NCBI GenBank assembly: GCA_009920665.1
Contig: RFZL01000002.1
Location: 47,757-111,756, forward strand
Source: Alphaproteobacteria bacterium
GTDB taxonomy: Bacteria; Pseudomonadota; Alphaproteobacteria; Puniceispirillales; Puniceispirillaceae
DNA length: 64,000 nucleotides
Direction of reading: 5' to 3'
Shown: one piece after another, positions 39,213 to 47,876 of the stretch
Numbering within the stretch: the first letter of the stretch is position 1
How the letters are laid out: each line of letters begins with the position of its first letter
Program-made: the position numbers and the translations under genes
Notes under the pieces: generated by a model
The model's input: the letters and a program-made list of their open reading frames with translations, nothing else
Told to the model about the DNA's origin: nothing
The model's database searches: none

Positions 39213-40125
39213 TCTGCGCGACACCGAATGGGGGCGGGCGCTCGTCCGCAATGTCCGCCGGATCTTCATCTGGCCGCTTGAAGCCGCGCTTGTCGTGCTG
39301 ATCTTCGGCGCCGCGCGGTTGCTCCCCCTGCCCGTCGCCAGCGCGGCAATGGGGGGATTGTTCGCGCTGATCGGCCCGCTGACCCCCTGGCATGGCCGCG
39401 CCGCGCGCAATATGAAGCTGGCCTTGCCCGACATGGCAGAGGCCAAACGGCGGCGTGTGCTGTCCGGCATGTGGTGGAACCTTGGACGTGTTATTGGCGA
39501 GTTTCCGCATATCCACCGGATGGTCGGGCTTGGCCGGATCGAATTCGAGGGGCTGGAAAATCTGCGCGGCCTTGATGGCGGGGCCATTCTTGTCGGCGCG
39601 CATATCGGCAATTGGGAACTTGGCCCCTACGCCGCGCTGAAGGAAGGCCACAAGGTGGCGGCCATCTACCGGCCGCTGAACAACCAGCTTCTTGCCTGGC
39701 TTCTGGCACGGCGTCAGGCCAATTATGGCGGCGACATATACCGCAAGGGGCGCGAGGCGGCGCTTGGCATGGTCAGCACGCTGCGCAAGGGACAGGTGAT
39801 GTGCCTTCTTGTCGACCAGCAGCTTCGCGAGGGCATGGCGGTTCCGTTCTTCGGGCATCCGGCGCAGACCTCGATCAGCCATGTGAAACTGGCGATCAGG
39901 AAACAGGTGCCGCTGATCTATATGCGCACAATACGGCTGTCGGGATGCCGCTTCAGGGTCTCGATCTCGCCGCCACTCGCGCTTCCCGGCCAGGATGATG
40001 ATGGGTCGGTACTGGCAATGGCGACCGAGATCAATCGCACCATAGAAGGCTGGATCAGGGAAACACCTGAACAATGGTTCTGGCCACACCGGCGCTGGGG
40101 AAAGAACATCCAGCCGCCCTCCTGA
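39205..40125 (+). CDS. lpxL: Lipid A late acyltransferase (LpxL/HtrB family)
   Basis: A 306-residue member of the LpxL/LpxM family that adds a secondary acyl chain to Kdo2-lipid A. The catalytic HX4E motif is in GAHIGNWELG. LVDQQLREGMAVPFFG and WFWPHRRWGK near the end are also family blocks. A membrane helix is near the N-terminus. The start is ATG 39205, which overlaps the lpxK stop (ATGGCTAG), and ATG 39190 is also possible. One such gene is seen here. Which acyl chain it adds cannot be told. Confidence 0.9.
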   Translation: MASLRDTEWGRALVRNVRRIFIWPLEAALVVLIFGAARLLPLPVASAAMGGLFALIGPLTPWHGRAARNMKLALPDMAEAKRRRVLSGMWWNLGRVIGEFPHIHRMVGLGRIEFEGLENLRGLDGGAILVGAHIGNWELGPYAALKEGHKVAAIYRPLNNQLLAWLLARRQANYGGDIYRKGREAALGMVSTLRKGQVMCLLVDQQLREGMAVPFFGHPAQTSISHVKLAIRKQVPLIYMRTIRLSGCRFRVSISPPLALPGQDDDGSVLAMATEINRTIEGWIRETPEQWFWPHRRWGKNIQPPS

Positions 40126-40151
40126 CCTCGCGACAGGACAGGGCGGGGGAT

Positions 40152-41645
40152 TCAGAACAGGCTGTCCTGTGGATCGTCGGACGGCTTTGAAGACGGCTTT
40201 GAGGACGGCTTGCGGGCACGTGCCGGTTTCGCCGGCCTTGCAGCCACTGCGGTCTCGGGATCAAGGCGCGCCGCCCTGTTGCCATCGGCAAAGCGCAGCT
40301 GGACCTCCGCACCGGCAGGTGCCTCGGCAGCGCGTTTCACCGGTGTCCCGTCGCCGCCGGTGACAAGGGCGAAGCCACGCTCGAGGACGCGCTGGAACGA
40401 GTTCGCCTCCAGCAACCTGCCGGTCTGGTCAAGTGCCGCGCCCTGCCTGTCAAGCGCCAGGCCCATCGCATGGTCGAGCCGCGCGCCAAGCGTGCCAAGC
40501 TCGGCAGACACCTCGGCAAAGCGCCGTTCGGGCGGGCGGAGCCGCGCGCCGAGGTCGGTCAGCCGCAGCGCCGCCGCCGACAGCCGCTGCTGCAATCCTC
40601 GCTCAAGCCCGGCAACGGCAAGGTCGACCGCCTGCGCGCGCCGCTCGACCATCTCTGCCGGGTTGAGAAGGCCGCGTTCGGCGGCACGAAGTGCCTGCGT
40701 TGCCCGCTCAAGGCGCTGCGCAATGCCGCTGCGCACCCGTGCCTCGATATCGGCGATGCGCAACAGCAGATCGGCCCGCACCGGCACCGCCATCTCAGCC
40801 GCGGCGGTCGGTGTTGGCGCGCGCTGGTCAGCAGCAAAATCAATCAGCGTGGTGTCGGTTTCATGACCAATGGCCGAGATCAGCGGGATCCGGCACTCCG
40901 CCACCGCGCGCACCACCTCTTCCTCATTGAAGGCCCATAGATCTTCCAGCGAGCCGCCGCCGCGCGCGACGATCACAAGATCCGGTCGCGGCAGATCACC
41001 ATGCGCTGGCCCATTCGGCGGCATCGAATCGAAGCCGCGAATGGCGCGCGCCACCTGGCCGGCCGCATCCGGCCCCTGGACAAGCGTTCCCCAGACCAGC
41101 ACCCGCACCCCGAACCGGTCAGTGAGACGGTGCAGGATATCGCGAATGACGGCGCCGGTCGGGCTTGTCACAACGCCGATCACCGCCGGCATGCGCGGGA
41201 TCGGCCGTTTGCGTTCAGCGTCGAACAGCCCCTCGGCGGCAAGACGGCGGCGGCGCTCCTCAAGCTGCTTCAGCATCGCGCCTTCGCCGGCCATTTCCAT
41301 CGTCTGCACGACAATCTGGTATTTCGAGCGCCCGCCATAGATTGTCAGCTTGCCGGTGACAATCACCTCCAGCCCTTCCTCGGGCTGCACGCCAAGCGAC
41401 CCGGCGACCGTTTTCCAGCAGACACCGTCAAGCGTGTTCCTCTCATCCTTCAGGGTGAAATAGAGATGGCCGGAGGCCGCGCGTGTCGGGCGCGAGATTT
41501 CGGCCCTGATCCGCACGAAGTCGAACTGGCTTTCGACCGTCGCCTTCAGCCGCTGCGCAAGCTCGGTGACGGTCAGGAAGGGCGGCGCGTTGGAGCCGGT
41601 CTCTGTCGCCTGACCACCGGTCGCCTCGGAACTGTCTTCTTGCAT
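40152..41645 (-). CDS. xseA: Exodeoxyribonuclease VII large subunit
   Basis: A 497-residue XseA. The N-terminal OB fold (FDFVRIRAEISRPTRAASGH) leads into the catalytic core with GVVTSPTGAVIRDILHRL and IVARGGGSLEDLWAFNEE. A long coiled-coil region follows. ExoVII degrades single-strand DNA to oligonucleotides. The C-terminus is a Lys/Ser/Pro tail of repeated KPSS units (40180-40212), likely disordered. The small subunit xseB is not in the window. It is convergent with lpxL and divergent from purD. Confidence 0.95.
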   Translation of the reverse strand: MQEDSSEATGGQATETGSNAPPFLTVTELAQRLKATVESQFDFVRIRAEISRPTRAASGHLYFTLKDERNTLDGVCWKTVAGSLGVQPEEGLEVIVTGKLTIYGGRSKYQIVVQTMEMAGEGAMLKQLEERRRRLAAEGLFDAERKRPIPRMPAVIGVVTSPTGAVIRDILHRLTDRFGVRVLVWGTLVQGPDAAGQVARAIRGFDSMPPNGPAHGDLPRPDLVIVARGGGSLEDLWAFNEEEVVRAVAECRIPLISAIGHETDTTLIDFAADQRAPTPTAAAEMAVPVRADLLLRIADIEARVRSGIAQRLERATQALRAAERGLLNPAEMVERRAQAVDLAVAGLERGLQQRLSAAALRLTDLGARLRPPERRFAEVSAELGTLGARLDHAMGLALDRQGAALDQTGRLLEANSFQRVLERGFALVTGGDGTPVKRAAEAPAGAEVQLRFADGNRAARLDPETAVAARPAKPARARKPSSKPSSKPSDDPQDSLF

Positions 41646-41736
41646 GGGCCGGACCCCTTTCTCAACAGTCCAATCTTATGCCATATTGCGCCGTGGGCAA
41701 GCCATCCTGCCCGCCATCCACCGGAAGGATAATCCG

Positions 41737-42993
41737 ATGAAAATACTTCTGATCGGCAGCGGCGGCCGCGAACACGCGCTGGCCTGGGCGATTGCCGGCT
41801 CGCCCCTGACCGAGGCGCTGGTCATCGCGCCGGGAAGCGCCGCCATGGCATCGCTTGGCCGCTGTGTCGATGTTGGTGCCGAGGACATCGACGGGCTGCT
41901 GGCGCTGGCCGATGACATGGGGCCGGACCTTGTCGTTGTCGGTCCTGAAGCACCGCTTGTCGCCGGTCTTGTCGACAGGCTGACCGCCGCCGGCCATGCC
42001 GCCTTCGGCCCCACCGCCGCCGCGGCGCAGCTTGAAGGCTCGAAGGCATTCGCCCGCGAGGCCTGTGCGCGTTTCGGCATTCCGCAGCCGGGATTCACTG
42101 TCTGCCGTGATCTGGACAGCGCCACCGCCGCCATCGCCGCCGCCGGCGGTTCCTGTGTCGTGAAGGCTGACGGGCTGGCTGCCGGCAAGGGCGTTGTCGT
42201 CGCCAATGATGCCGACGAGGCGCGGGCGGCGGCGGCCGAGATGCTGGATGGCCGGTTCGGTGAGTCGGGCAGAACACTGCTCATCGAGGAACGCATTGCC
42301 GGGCCCGAGGCCTCGCTCTTCGCGCTGATCGACGGGACGGATGCCCTGTTCATGGGTAGCGCGCAGGACCATAAGCGCGCCTTTGACGGTGACAGGGGGC
42401 CGAATACCGGCGGCATGGGGGCGGTATCGCCGGCGCCGCGCCTGACCGAGGATCTGCAGACGCAGGTGATGGATGACATCGTCACTCCGCTTGCCAGGGG
42501 CATGGCCGCCGAGGGCACGCCCTATCGCGGCATCCTTTATGTCGGGCTGATGCTGACCAACACCGGCCCGCAGGTGATCGAATTCAACTGCCGCCTTGGC
42601 GACCCCGAAGCGCAGGTCATTCTGCCAAGGCTTCGCTCCGACCTGGTGGCGGCGATGCTTGGCACCATCGAAGGCAGCCTTGGACATCTCTCGCTTCGCT
42701 GGGATGACAGCGCCGCCGTGACGGTTGTGATGGCAACAAAGGGCTATCCCGGCGCCTATGAAAAGGGCAGCGTCATCAGCGGGACCGAGGTCGCCGCCGG
42801 CGATGATGTAATCCTGTTCCATGCCGGCACGACCATTGATGCTGACGGCACGCTGCGCGCTGCCGGCGGACGCGTTCTGGCGGTGACCGGGCTTGGCGTG
42901 GACGTGACCGCGGCCCGCAGCGCCGCCTATGCGGCGGTCGATGCCATTGACTGGCCGAAAGGGTTCTGTCGCCGCGATATCGCTGCCACGTGA
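41737..42993 (+). CDS. purD: Phosphoribosylamine-glycine ligase
   Basis: A 418-residue GAR synthetase of ATP-grasp fold, the second step of purine synthesis. MKILLIGSGGREHALAW at the start, VVKADGLAAGKGVVVA in the ATP-grasp core and DHKRAFDGDRGPNTGGMGA are diagnostic. ATG 41737 has GGAAGG upstream. An extended in-frame start would overlap xseA and lacks family similarity. It is convergent with tadA across 19 bp and no terminator is seen there. Confidence 0.97.
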   Translation: MKILLIGSGGREHALAWAIAGSPLTEALVIAPGSAAMASLGRCVDVGAEDIDGLLALADDMGPDLVVVGPEAPLVAGLVDRLTAAGHAAFGPTAAAAQLEGSKAFAREACARFGIPQPGFTVCRDLDSATAAIAAAGGSCVVKADGLAAGKGVVVANDADEARAAAAEMLDGRFGESGRTLLIEERIAGPEASLFALIDGTDALFMGSAQDHKRAFDGDRGPNTGGMGAVSPAPRLTEDLQTQVMDDIVTPLARGMAAEGTPYRGILYVGLMLTNTGPQVIEFNCRLGDPEAQVILPRLRSDLVAAMLGTIEGSLGHLSLRWDDSAAVTVVMATKGYPGAYEKGSVISGTEVAAGDDVILFHAGTTIDADGTLRAAGGRVLAVTGLGVDVTAARSAAYAAVDAIDWPKGFCRRDIAAT

Positions 42994-43012
42994 TGTCGCC
43001 TTGTCCGGACGG

Positions 43013-43474
43013 CTAGCGTCGCGCCGCGAAGAAATCACGCAGCAATGCCGCCGCCCGTGTTTCGGACAGGCCACCATAGATTTCGGGTCGGTGATGGCAG
43101 GCCGCGCTGTCAAAGAACCTGACACCGGATTCAACCGCCCCGGCCTTGATATCGCGGGCGGCGAAATAGAGCCGCCTGATCCGCGCATGCGCTATCGCGC
43201 CGGCGCACATCGTGCAGGGCTCCAGCGTCACCCAGAGATCGCATCCGTCGAGCCGTTCCGCGCCGCGCACCACCATCGCGGTCTCCAGCGCCACCAGTTC
43301 GGCATGGCGCAAGGCGTTGGAATCCCGCTTCATGCGGTTCTGCGCCATGGCTATGACAGCGCCTTCCTGATCGGTCACGGCGGCGGCGACCGGCACCTCT
43401 CCAGCGGCGCCGGCGGCCTCGGCCTCGGCCAGAATCAGCGCCATGATATCGGGGCGTTCGCTCGGTTCGTTCAT
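43013..43474 (-). CDS. tadA: tRNA-specific adenosine deaminase
   Basis: A 153-residue deaminase with the zinc motif HAE at 57-59 and PCTMC at 86-90. It converts A34 to inosine in tRNA-Arg(ACG). The N-terminal helix (PDIMALILAEAEAA) and VAAAVTDQEG strand fit the TadA dimer fold. The final DFFAARR resembles other alphaproteobacterial TadA ends. It is divergent from the pseudouridine synthase gene with a 65-bp gap, a common pairing in this group. Confidence 0.93.
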   Translation of the reverse strand: MNEPSERPDIMALILAEAEAAGAAGEVPVAAAVTDQEGAVIAMAQNRMKRDSNALRHAELVALETAMVVRGAERLDGCDLWVTLEPCTMCAGAIAHARIRRLYFAARDIKAGAVESGVRFFDSAACHHRPEIYGGLSETRAAALLRDFFAARR

Positions 43475-43539
43475 GCCAAATTTGTGGCACAGCCGCCGGC
43501 GATTTGCAAAGCGCGGGAATTGCGCGTAACACGGGCGTC

Positions 43540-44430
43540 ATGAGTGACAAAGAGCCCTTCACCCTCGACGCCGCCGCCGCGCCGGAACGGATTGCCAAGC
43601 ATATCGCGCGGGCCGGCATCTGCTCGCGCCGCGAGGCTGAACGCCGCATCGAGGACGGGCGGGTGACGGTGAATGGCGAGACGGTGACGAGTCCGGCGCT
43701 GAATGTCAGCGCGTCGGACAGCATCACCATTGACGGCAAGCCGCTGCCGGCACGCCAGCCGGCGCGTCTGTGGCGTTACCACAAGCCGCGCGGCCTGATC
43801 GTCAGCGCCCGCGATGACAAGGGTCGTCAGACCATTTTCGACACGCTCCCCGACACCATGCCGCGGGTACTGACCGTCGGCCGGCTGGACCTTGATTCCG
43901 AGGGTCTGCTGCTGCTGACCAATGATGGGGGGCTGGCGCGCCATCTGGAACTTCCCAGCACCGGATGGAGCCGCAAATACCGCGTGCGGGTACAGGGCCG
44001 GGTCGACCCGGACGCGCTGCCGGGGCTGGCCGACGGCATCACCATCGACGGCGTCCGCTATGGCAAGGTGGCGGCGCAGCTTGACCGGCAGATGGCCAGC
44101 AATGCCTGGCTGACCATCGCCATTCGCGAGGGCAAGAACCGCGAGGTGCGCCGGATCATGGAACATCTCGGCCATCAGGTCAGCCGCCTGATCCGGGTAT
44201 CCTACGGCCCGTTCCAGCTTGGCGACCTGCCGTTGGGCGGGGTCGAGCCGGTGAAACCGCGCGTGCTTGCCGACCAGCTCGGTACCGCACCGGATACCTC
44301 GGCGACAGCCGGCGGTGACGCCGCGCACGCCGCCGGACGCCAACGCAAGACACCATCACGAGGACCACGAAATGCGGATCATCGCCGGCCGCCATCGCGG
44401 CACAAAGCTGGCCCGGCCCGCCGGCGCTGA
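43540..44430 (+). CDS. Ribosomal large subunit pseudouridine synthase, RluB/RsuA type
   Basis: A 296-residue RsuA-family enzyme with an N-terminal S4 RNA-binding domain (ARAGICSRREAERRI). The catalytic aspartate is in VGRLDLDSEGLLLLTNDGG, and IREGKNREVRRIMEHLG marks the family. It isomerises uridine in rRNA, and RluB-like specificity (23S U2605) is likely but not certain. The last 50 residues are polar and basic and probably disordered. The 3' end overlaps the start of rsmD by 59 bp. Confidence 0.88.
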   Translation: MSDKEPFTLDAAAAPERIAKHIARAGICSRREAERRIEDGRVTVNGETVTSPALNVSASDSITIDGKPLPARQPARLWRYHKPRGLIVSARDDKGRQTIFDTLPDTMPRVLTVGRLDLDSEGLLLLTNDGGLARHLELPSTGWSRKYRVRVQGRVDPDALPGLADGITIDGVRYGKVAAQLDRQMASNAWLTIAIREGKNREVRRIMEHLGHQVSRLIRVSYGPFQLGDLPLGGVEPVKPRVLADQLGTAPDTSATAGGDAAHAAGRQRKTPSRGPRNADHRRPPSRHKAGPARRR

Positions 44431-44941
44431 CACAAGGCCGACCGGTGACCGGGTGCGCGAATCGCTCTTCAACATTCTTGAGGGGGGTCGCTTTGGCAAG
44501 GCACTGGACAGTGCCATTGTCATCGATGCCTTTGCCGGCACCGGCGCGCTGGGGTTGGAAGCGCTCTCACGCGGCGCGGCACATAGCAGCTTCATCGAAC
44601 GCGACCGTGACGCGCTGGGGGTGCTGCGCGCCAATATTGCCCGCTTGAGCCGCGCCGCCGACAGCCGGGTGATCGCCGGTGATGCGCTGAACCTTGCCAG
44701 CTGGCGGGATGCGCCTGCCTCGCTGATGTTCGCCGACGCACCCTATGGCAGCGGCAATGGCCTGGCGGCGGCGGGTCAGCTGACCCGGATCGGCGCACTG
44801 GCACCGGGCGCGCTGGTCATTCTGGAAACCGGGGCATCGGAGCAACCTGATGCAGAGGTGATGGCAAATTGTGGGCTGACACCGATTGACACGCGCCGCT
44901 ATGGCCGGGCAATGCTGCACTTCCTTCGGGCCGCGGCGTGA
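44372..44941 (+). CDS. rsmD: 16S rRNA G966 N2-methyltransferase
   Basis: A 189-residue RsmD with the start MRIIAGRHRGTKL, the SAM-binding DAFAGTGALGLEALSRGA at 52-69 and FIERD. The catalytic motif is DAPY at 122-125, where the family normally has DPPY or NPPY, so the first proline is replaced by alanine. ATG 44372 has CGAGGA upstream and lies inside the end of the pseudouridine synthase gene (59-bp overlap). It is convergent with mutL, 9 bp apart. Confidence 0.92.
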   Translation: MRIIAGRHRGTKLARPAGADTRPTGDRVRESLFNILEGGRFGKALDSAIVIDAFAGTGALGLEALSRGAAHSSFIERDRDALGVLRANIARLSRAADSRVIAGDALNLASWRDAPASLMFADAPYGSGNGLAAAGQLTRIGALAPGALVILETGASEQPDAEVMANCGLTPIDTRRYGRAMLHFLRAAA

Positions 44942-44950
44942 CCTTGCGCC

Positions 44951-46762
44951 TCAACGCCGGCCGAACAGCCTCTCGACATCGGCAAGGGACAGCCGCACCC
45001 AGGTTGGCCGGCCATGGTTGCACTGACCGGAATTCGGCGTCTCCTCCATCTCGCGAAGAAGCGCGTTCATCTCCGCGTCATTGAGCCGCCGGCCGGCCCG
45101 CACCGACCCGTGGCAGGCCACTGTCGCCAGAACATGCGCAATCTTGTCCTCCAGAACATGGCTGCCGCCAAGCTCGACCAGCTCCTCGGCGATGTCGCGG
45201 ACCAGCTGCCCCGCATCGGGGGCGCCAAGCAGCGCCGGGATGCCACGAACCAGAATGCTGCCCTCGCCAAAACCCTCTATTTCCAGCCCCAGACCCGACA
45301 TGAACCCGGCCTCGTCGAGAAGTGCCTGTCGCTGGTCGGGTGGCAGATCGACCACCTCGGGGATGAGCAGCGCCTGTACCGCCACCCCGTCGGCGGCAAG
45401 CGCCGCCTTCATCCGTTCCATGACAAGACGTTCATGCGCCGCATGCTGGTCGATGATGGTGATGCCGTCGCGCGTCTCGGCGACGATATAGGTCTTGTGG
45501 AGCTGCGCGCGCGCAGCGCCAAGCAGCGTGTCATCGAGCCCGGAGCCAGCACCGTCACCCGGCACCTCACCCGCGGTCGGAGGCGCGGCAGGCGGCATGT
45601 CGCCGGCAAGCGATGATTGCGCGAGCGCTGACAGCGGTGCCTGCCAGTTGGCCAGCGGCCCGGCATAGCTTGCCGCCGGCGGTGCGGCGAACCCGCCGCC
45701 GCCACGTCCCGATCCGGTGAACAGGCGCGCTGCCATGGCCGCGCCCTCGGCCGTGGTCTGAACACCATGATCACGCAGCTGTGCCGAGACCGCGCCGACA
45801 AGAAGCGAGCGCACGCCACCGGCGTCACGGAACCGCACCTCGGATTTCGCCGGATGGACATTGACGTCGAGCGAAGCCGCCGGCAATTCAAGGAACAGCG
45901 CCGCCATCGGATAGCGCCCGCGTGGCAGCGTGTCGCCATAGCCGGCGCGCACCGCACCAAGAAGCGAGCGGTCCTGGACCGGGCGGCCATTCACGAACAG
46001 GAAGATCGACGCCGCGGTCGGGCGGTTCATCGTTGGCAGGCCGACAAGCCCGCGAAGCATCGCCTCGTCCCGCCTGGCGTCGATTGCCAACGCCTCGGCC
46101 CCGAAGGTCCGCCCCATGATGTCGGCAAGACGGCGCTGCTGCCCGGCTTCGCCTTCCACTTGTGCTGGCAGATCAAGAAGCTGTCTTCCGTCACTGGCAA
46201 GTGCGAAGGCCACCCGTGGCCAGGCCATGGCGAGCCGCCGGACAACATCAAGACAGCGCCCCTGTTCGGTCCGCTCGGTTTTCAGGAATTTGAGGCGCGC
46301 CGGTACGGCCTTGAACAGGTGCCGCACCTCGACCAATGTGCCGCGATCAAGCGCGGTCGGCTGCGGCGGCACGACAGTGCCGGCATCGACCCTGATCTGC
46401 CAGCCATGAGGCTCATCGCCGGTAACCGAGCTGATGACAAGCTGTGACACCGCACCGATCGAGGGCAGCGCCTCGCCGCGGAAGCCCAGAAACCGGATAT
46501 CGTCAAGGCGGCTGTCAGGAAGTTTTGAGGTGGCATGACGGCGAATGGCAAGTGTGAGGTCGGCCGGCGACATGCCATGACCGTCATCACTCACGATGAT
46601 CTCGTCAATGCCGCCGCGCAGAAGGCTGATCTCGATGCGGCCGGCGCCGGCATCAAGTGCGTTTTCAACAAGTTCCTTGAGGGCGCTTGCCGGTCGTTCG
46701 ACAACCTCCCCGGCGGCGATCCGGTCGACCAGCGTATCGGGGAGTTGCCGGATGCCGGACAT
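44951..46762 (-). CDS. mutL: DNA mismatch repair protein MutL
   Basis: A 603-residue MutL. The N-terminal GHKL ATPase has ENALDAGA, DDGHGM and GFRGEALPSIG. A flexible linker rich in Ala/Pro/Gly follows at about 340-420. The C-terminal domain has the metal-binding endonuclease motif DQHAAHERLVME and a CNHGRP motif, so this MutL should nick DNA itself, as expected where MutH is absent. It follows bamF by 5 bp on the same strand. Confidence 0.95.
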   Translation of the reverse strand: MSGIRQLPDTLVDRIAAGEVVERPASALKELVENALDAGAGRIEISLLRGGIDEIIVSDDGHGMSPADLTLAIRRHATSKLPDSRLDDIRFLGFRGEALPSIGAVSQLVISSVTGDEPHGWQIRVDAGTVVPPQPTALDRGTLVEVRHLFKAVPARLKFLKTERTEQGRCLDVVRRLAMAWPRVAFALASDGRQLLDLPAQVEGEAGQQRRLADIMGRTFGAEALAIDARRDEAMLRGLVGLPTMNRPTAASIFLFVNGRPVQDRSLLGAVRAGYGDTLPRGRYPMAALFLELPAASLDVNVHPAKSEVRFRDAGGVRSLLVGAVSAQLRDHGVQTTAEGAAMAARLFTGSGRGGGGFAAPPAASYAGPLANWQAPLSALAQSSLAGDMPPAAPPTAGEVPGDGAGSGLDDTLLGAARAQLHKTYIVAETRDGITIIDQHAAHERLVMERMKAALAADGVAVQALLIPEVVDLPPDQRQALLDEAGFMSGLGLEIEGFGEGSILVRGIPALLGAPDAGQLVRDIAEELVELGGSHVLEDKIAHVLATVACHGSVRAGRRLNDAEMNALLREMEETPNSGQCNHGRPTWVRLSLADVERLFGRR

Positions 46763-46767
46763 GGCGG

Positions 46768-47379
46768 CTAGTTGCCGATCGTGACCGGCTCGTCATCAAG
46801 AAGATCGACGGCAGGCGTGCCGCCCTCGGTGGCAGACTGACCTTCGCGCAGAGTGCGGCGAAGACGCTGGTCCTCGGCGAATTTGTCCAGCACCGGCCCG
46901 ATATCGGGAAGACCGCCAAACAGAATTTGCAGCGGGATCCGTCTCTCGAACCGGATGCCGTAGGTTTCCTCATCGACAATCTCGCGGATATTGGCAGGCA
47001 CCGCGGAAAAATCGAAAATCCGTGCGTAGCTGCCTGCCACCTGCCCCTCGCTCACACCAAGCGTCGCCGTCGCAACCGACCGCGCATCAATCGGGCTGTC
47101 AGGTGACGAGGCGGCCGCCGGAGCCGCCGACGCGCTTTCAGTCAATTGTGTGGAGCTGGCGAAAAAGTTTGGCGGCAGTGACAATGGCGGTCGCACCACA
47201 ACCTCGAACTCGTCTGGGGATGATTTTTCCTCGCCAATGGCCTTGCGGAAGCCGGAGCATCCGCTGGCAGCCAGTCCGAAACCGGCAAGCAGGAGACAGG
47301 TCATCGCCACACGGCCAACACGGCGGTGAGGCCGGCGGCTGGTTGCACTATGCGGGATCGGATCATTCCAATAGGTCAT
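46768..47379 (-). CDS. DUF3035 lipoprotein (BamF-like)
   Basis: A 203-residue lipoprotein with a hydrophobic segment and lipobox LAASGC, then EFEVVVRPPLSLPPNF, the DUF3035 hallmark. In Caulobacter this family (BamF) is part of the outer-membrane beta-barrel assembly complex. The remaining part is polar. The start ATG 47379 overlaps the lspA stop (ATGA), and lspA encodes the signal peptidase that would process this lipoprotein. The ileS-lspA-bamF order is conserved in alphaproteobacteria. Confidence 0.85.
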   Translation of the reverse strand: MTYWNDPIPHSATSRRPHRRVGRVAMTCLLLAGFGLAASGCSGFRKAIGEEKSSPDEFEVVVRPPLSLPPNFFASSTQLTESASAAPAAASSPDSPIDARSVATATLGVSEGQVAGSYARIFDFSAVPANIREIVDEETYGIRFERRIPLQILFGGLPDIGPVLDKFAEDQRLRRTLREGQSATEGGTPAVDLLDDEPVTIGN

Positions 47380-47876
47380 GTCGGCCCATTCTCTTTCTCG
47401 ACAAACAGGCTGACGATCCAGAAGAACGCCCCGACGGTGATCGCGGCGTCGGCAATATTGAACGCCGGCCAATGCCATGTTTGAACATAAACGTCGATAA
47501 AATCAACCACCTTGCCAAAGCGGATGCGGTCCAGCGCGTTACCGACCGCGCCGCCGGCGATCAGGCCGGCACCAATCCGTTCAAGCCGCCGAAAAGCTGG
47601 TGCCTTCCAGACAATCCACGCCGCCACACCAAGAGCCAGCGCGGTCAGCAGCATCGGCATCATCCCGCCGGCATCGGCCAGCATGCCAAAGCTGATCCCA
47701 GGATTCCAGACCGGCGCAAAATTCAGGAAGGGCAGGATTTCAACCCGCCGCGGCGGATCAAAGATCCAGCCGAGCATGAATTGCTTGGTCATCAGGTCGG
47801 CGATCAGCACGGCAAGGCCGATCCCGAGGATCAGGCGCCGGGCGGTGACCGGCGGTCTGGCGTCAGCTTCCTGCAT
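47376..47876 (-). CDS. lspA: Lipoprotein signal peptidase
   Basis: A 166-residue SPase II with four membrane helices. The catalytic aspartates are in GAVGNALDRIRFGKVVDFID and FNIADAAITVG (the family NAADxxI region). It cleaves prolipoproteins before the lipid-modified cysteine. The gene overlaps ileS by 14 bp and the BamF-like gene by 4 bp. Several predicted lipoproteins in this window (at 8024 and 46768) would be substrates. Confidence 0.95.
   Translation of the reverse strand: MQEADARPPVTARRLILGIGLAVLIADLMTKQFMLGWIFDPPRRVEILPFLNFAPVWNPGISFGMLADAGGMMPMLLTALALGVAAWIVWKAPAFRRLERIGAGLIAGGAVGNALDRIRFGKVVDFIDVYVQTWHWPAFNIADAAITVGAFFWIVSLFVEKENGPT

Noticed and set aside
38124..39611. An open frame of about 490 codons antisense to lpxK and lpxL
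   Set aside because: Both sense genes are intact and coupled to waaA. The antisense frame is compositional noise.
41662..43188. An open frame of about 500 codons antisense to purD
   Set aside because: purD has complete motifs. The antisense product has no recognisable family and spans the tadA-purD junction.
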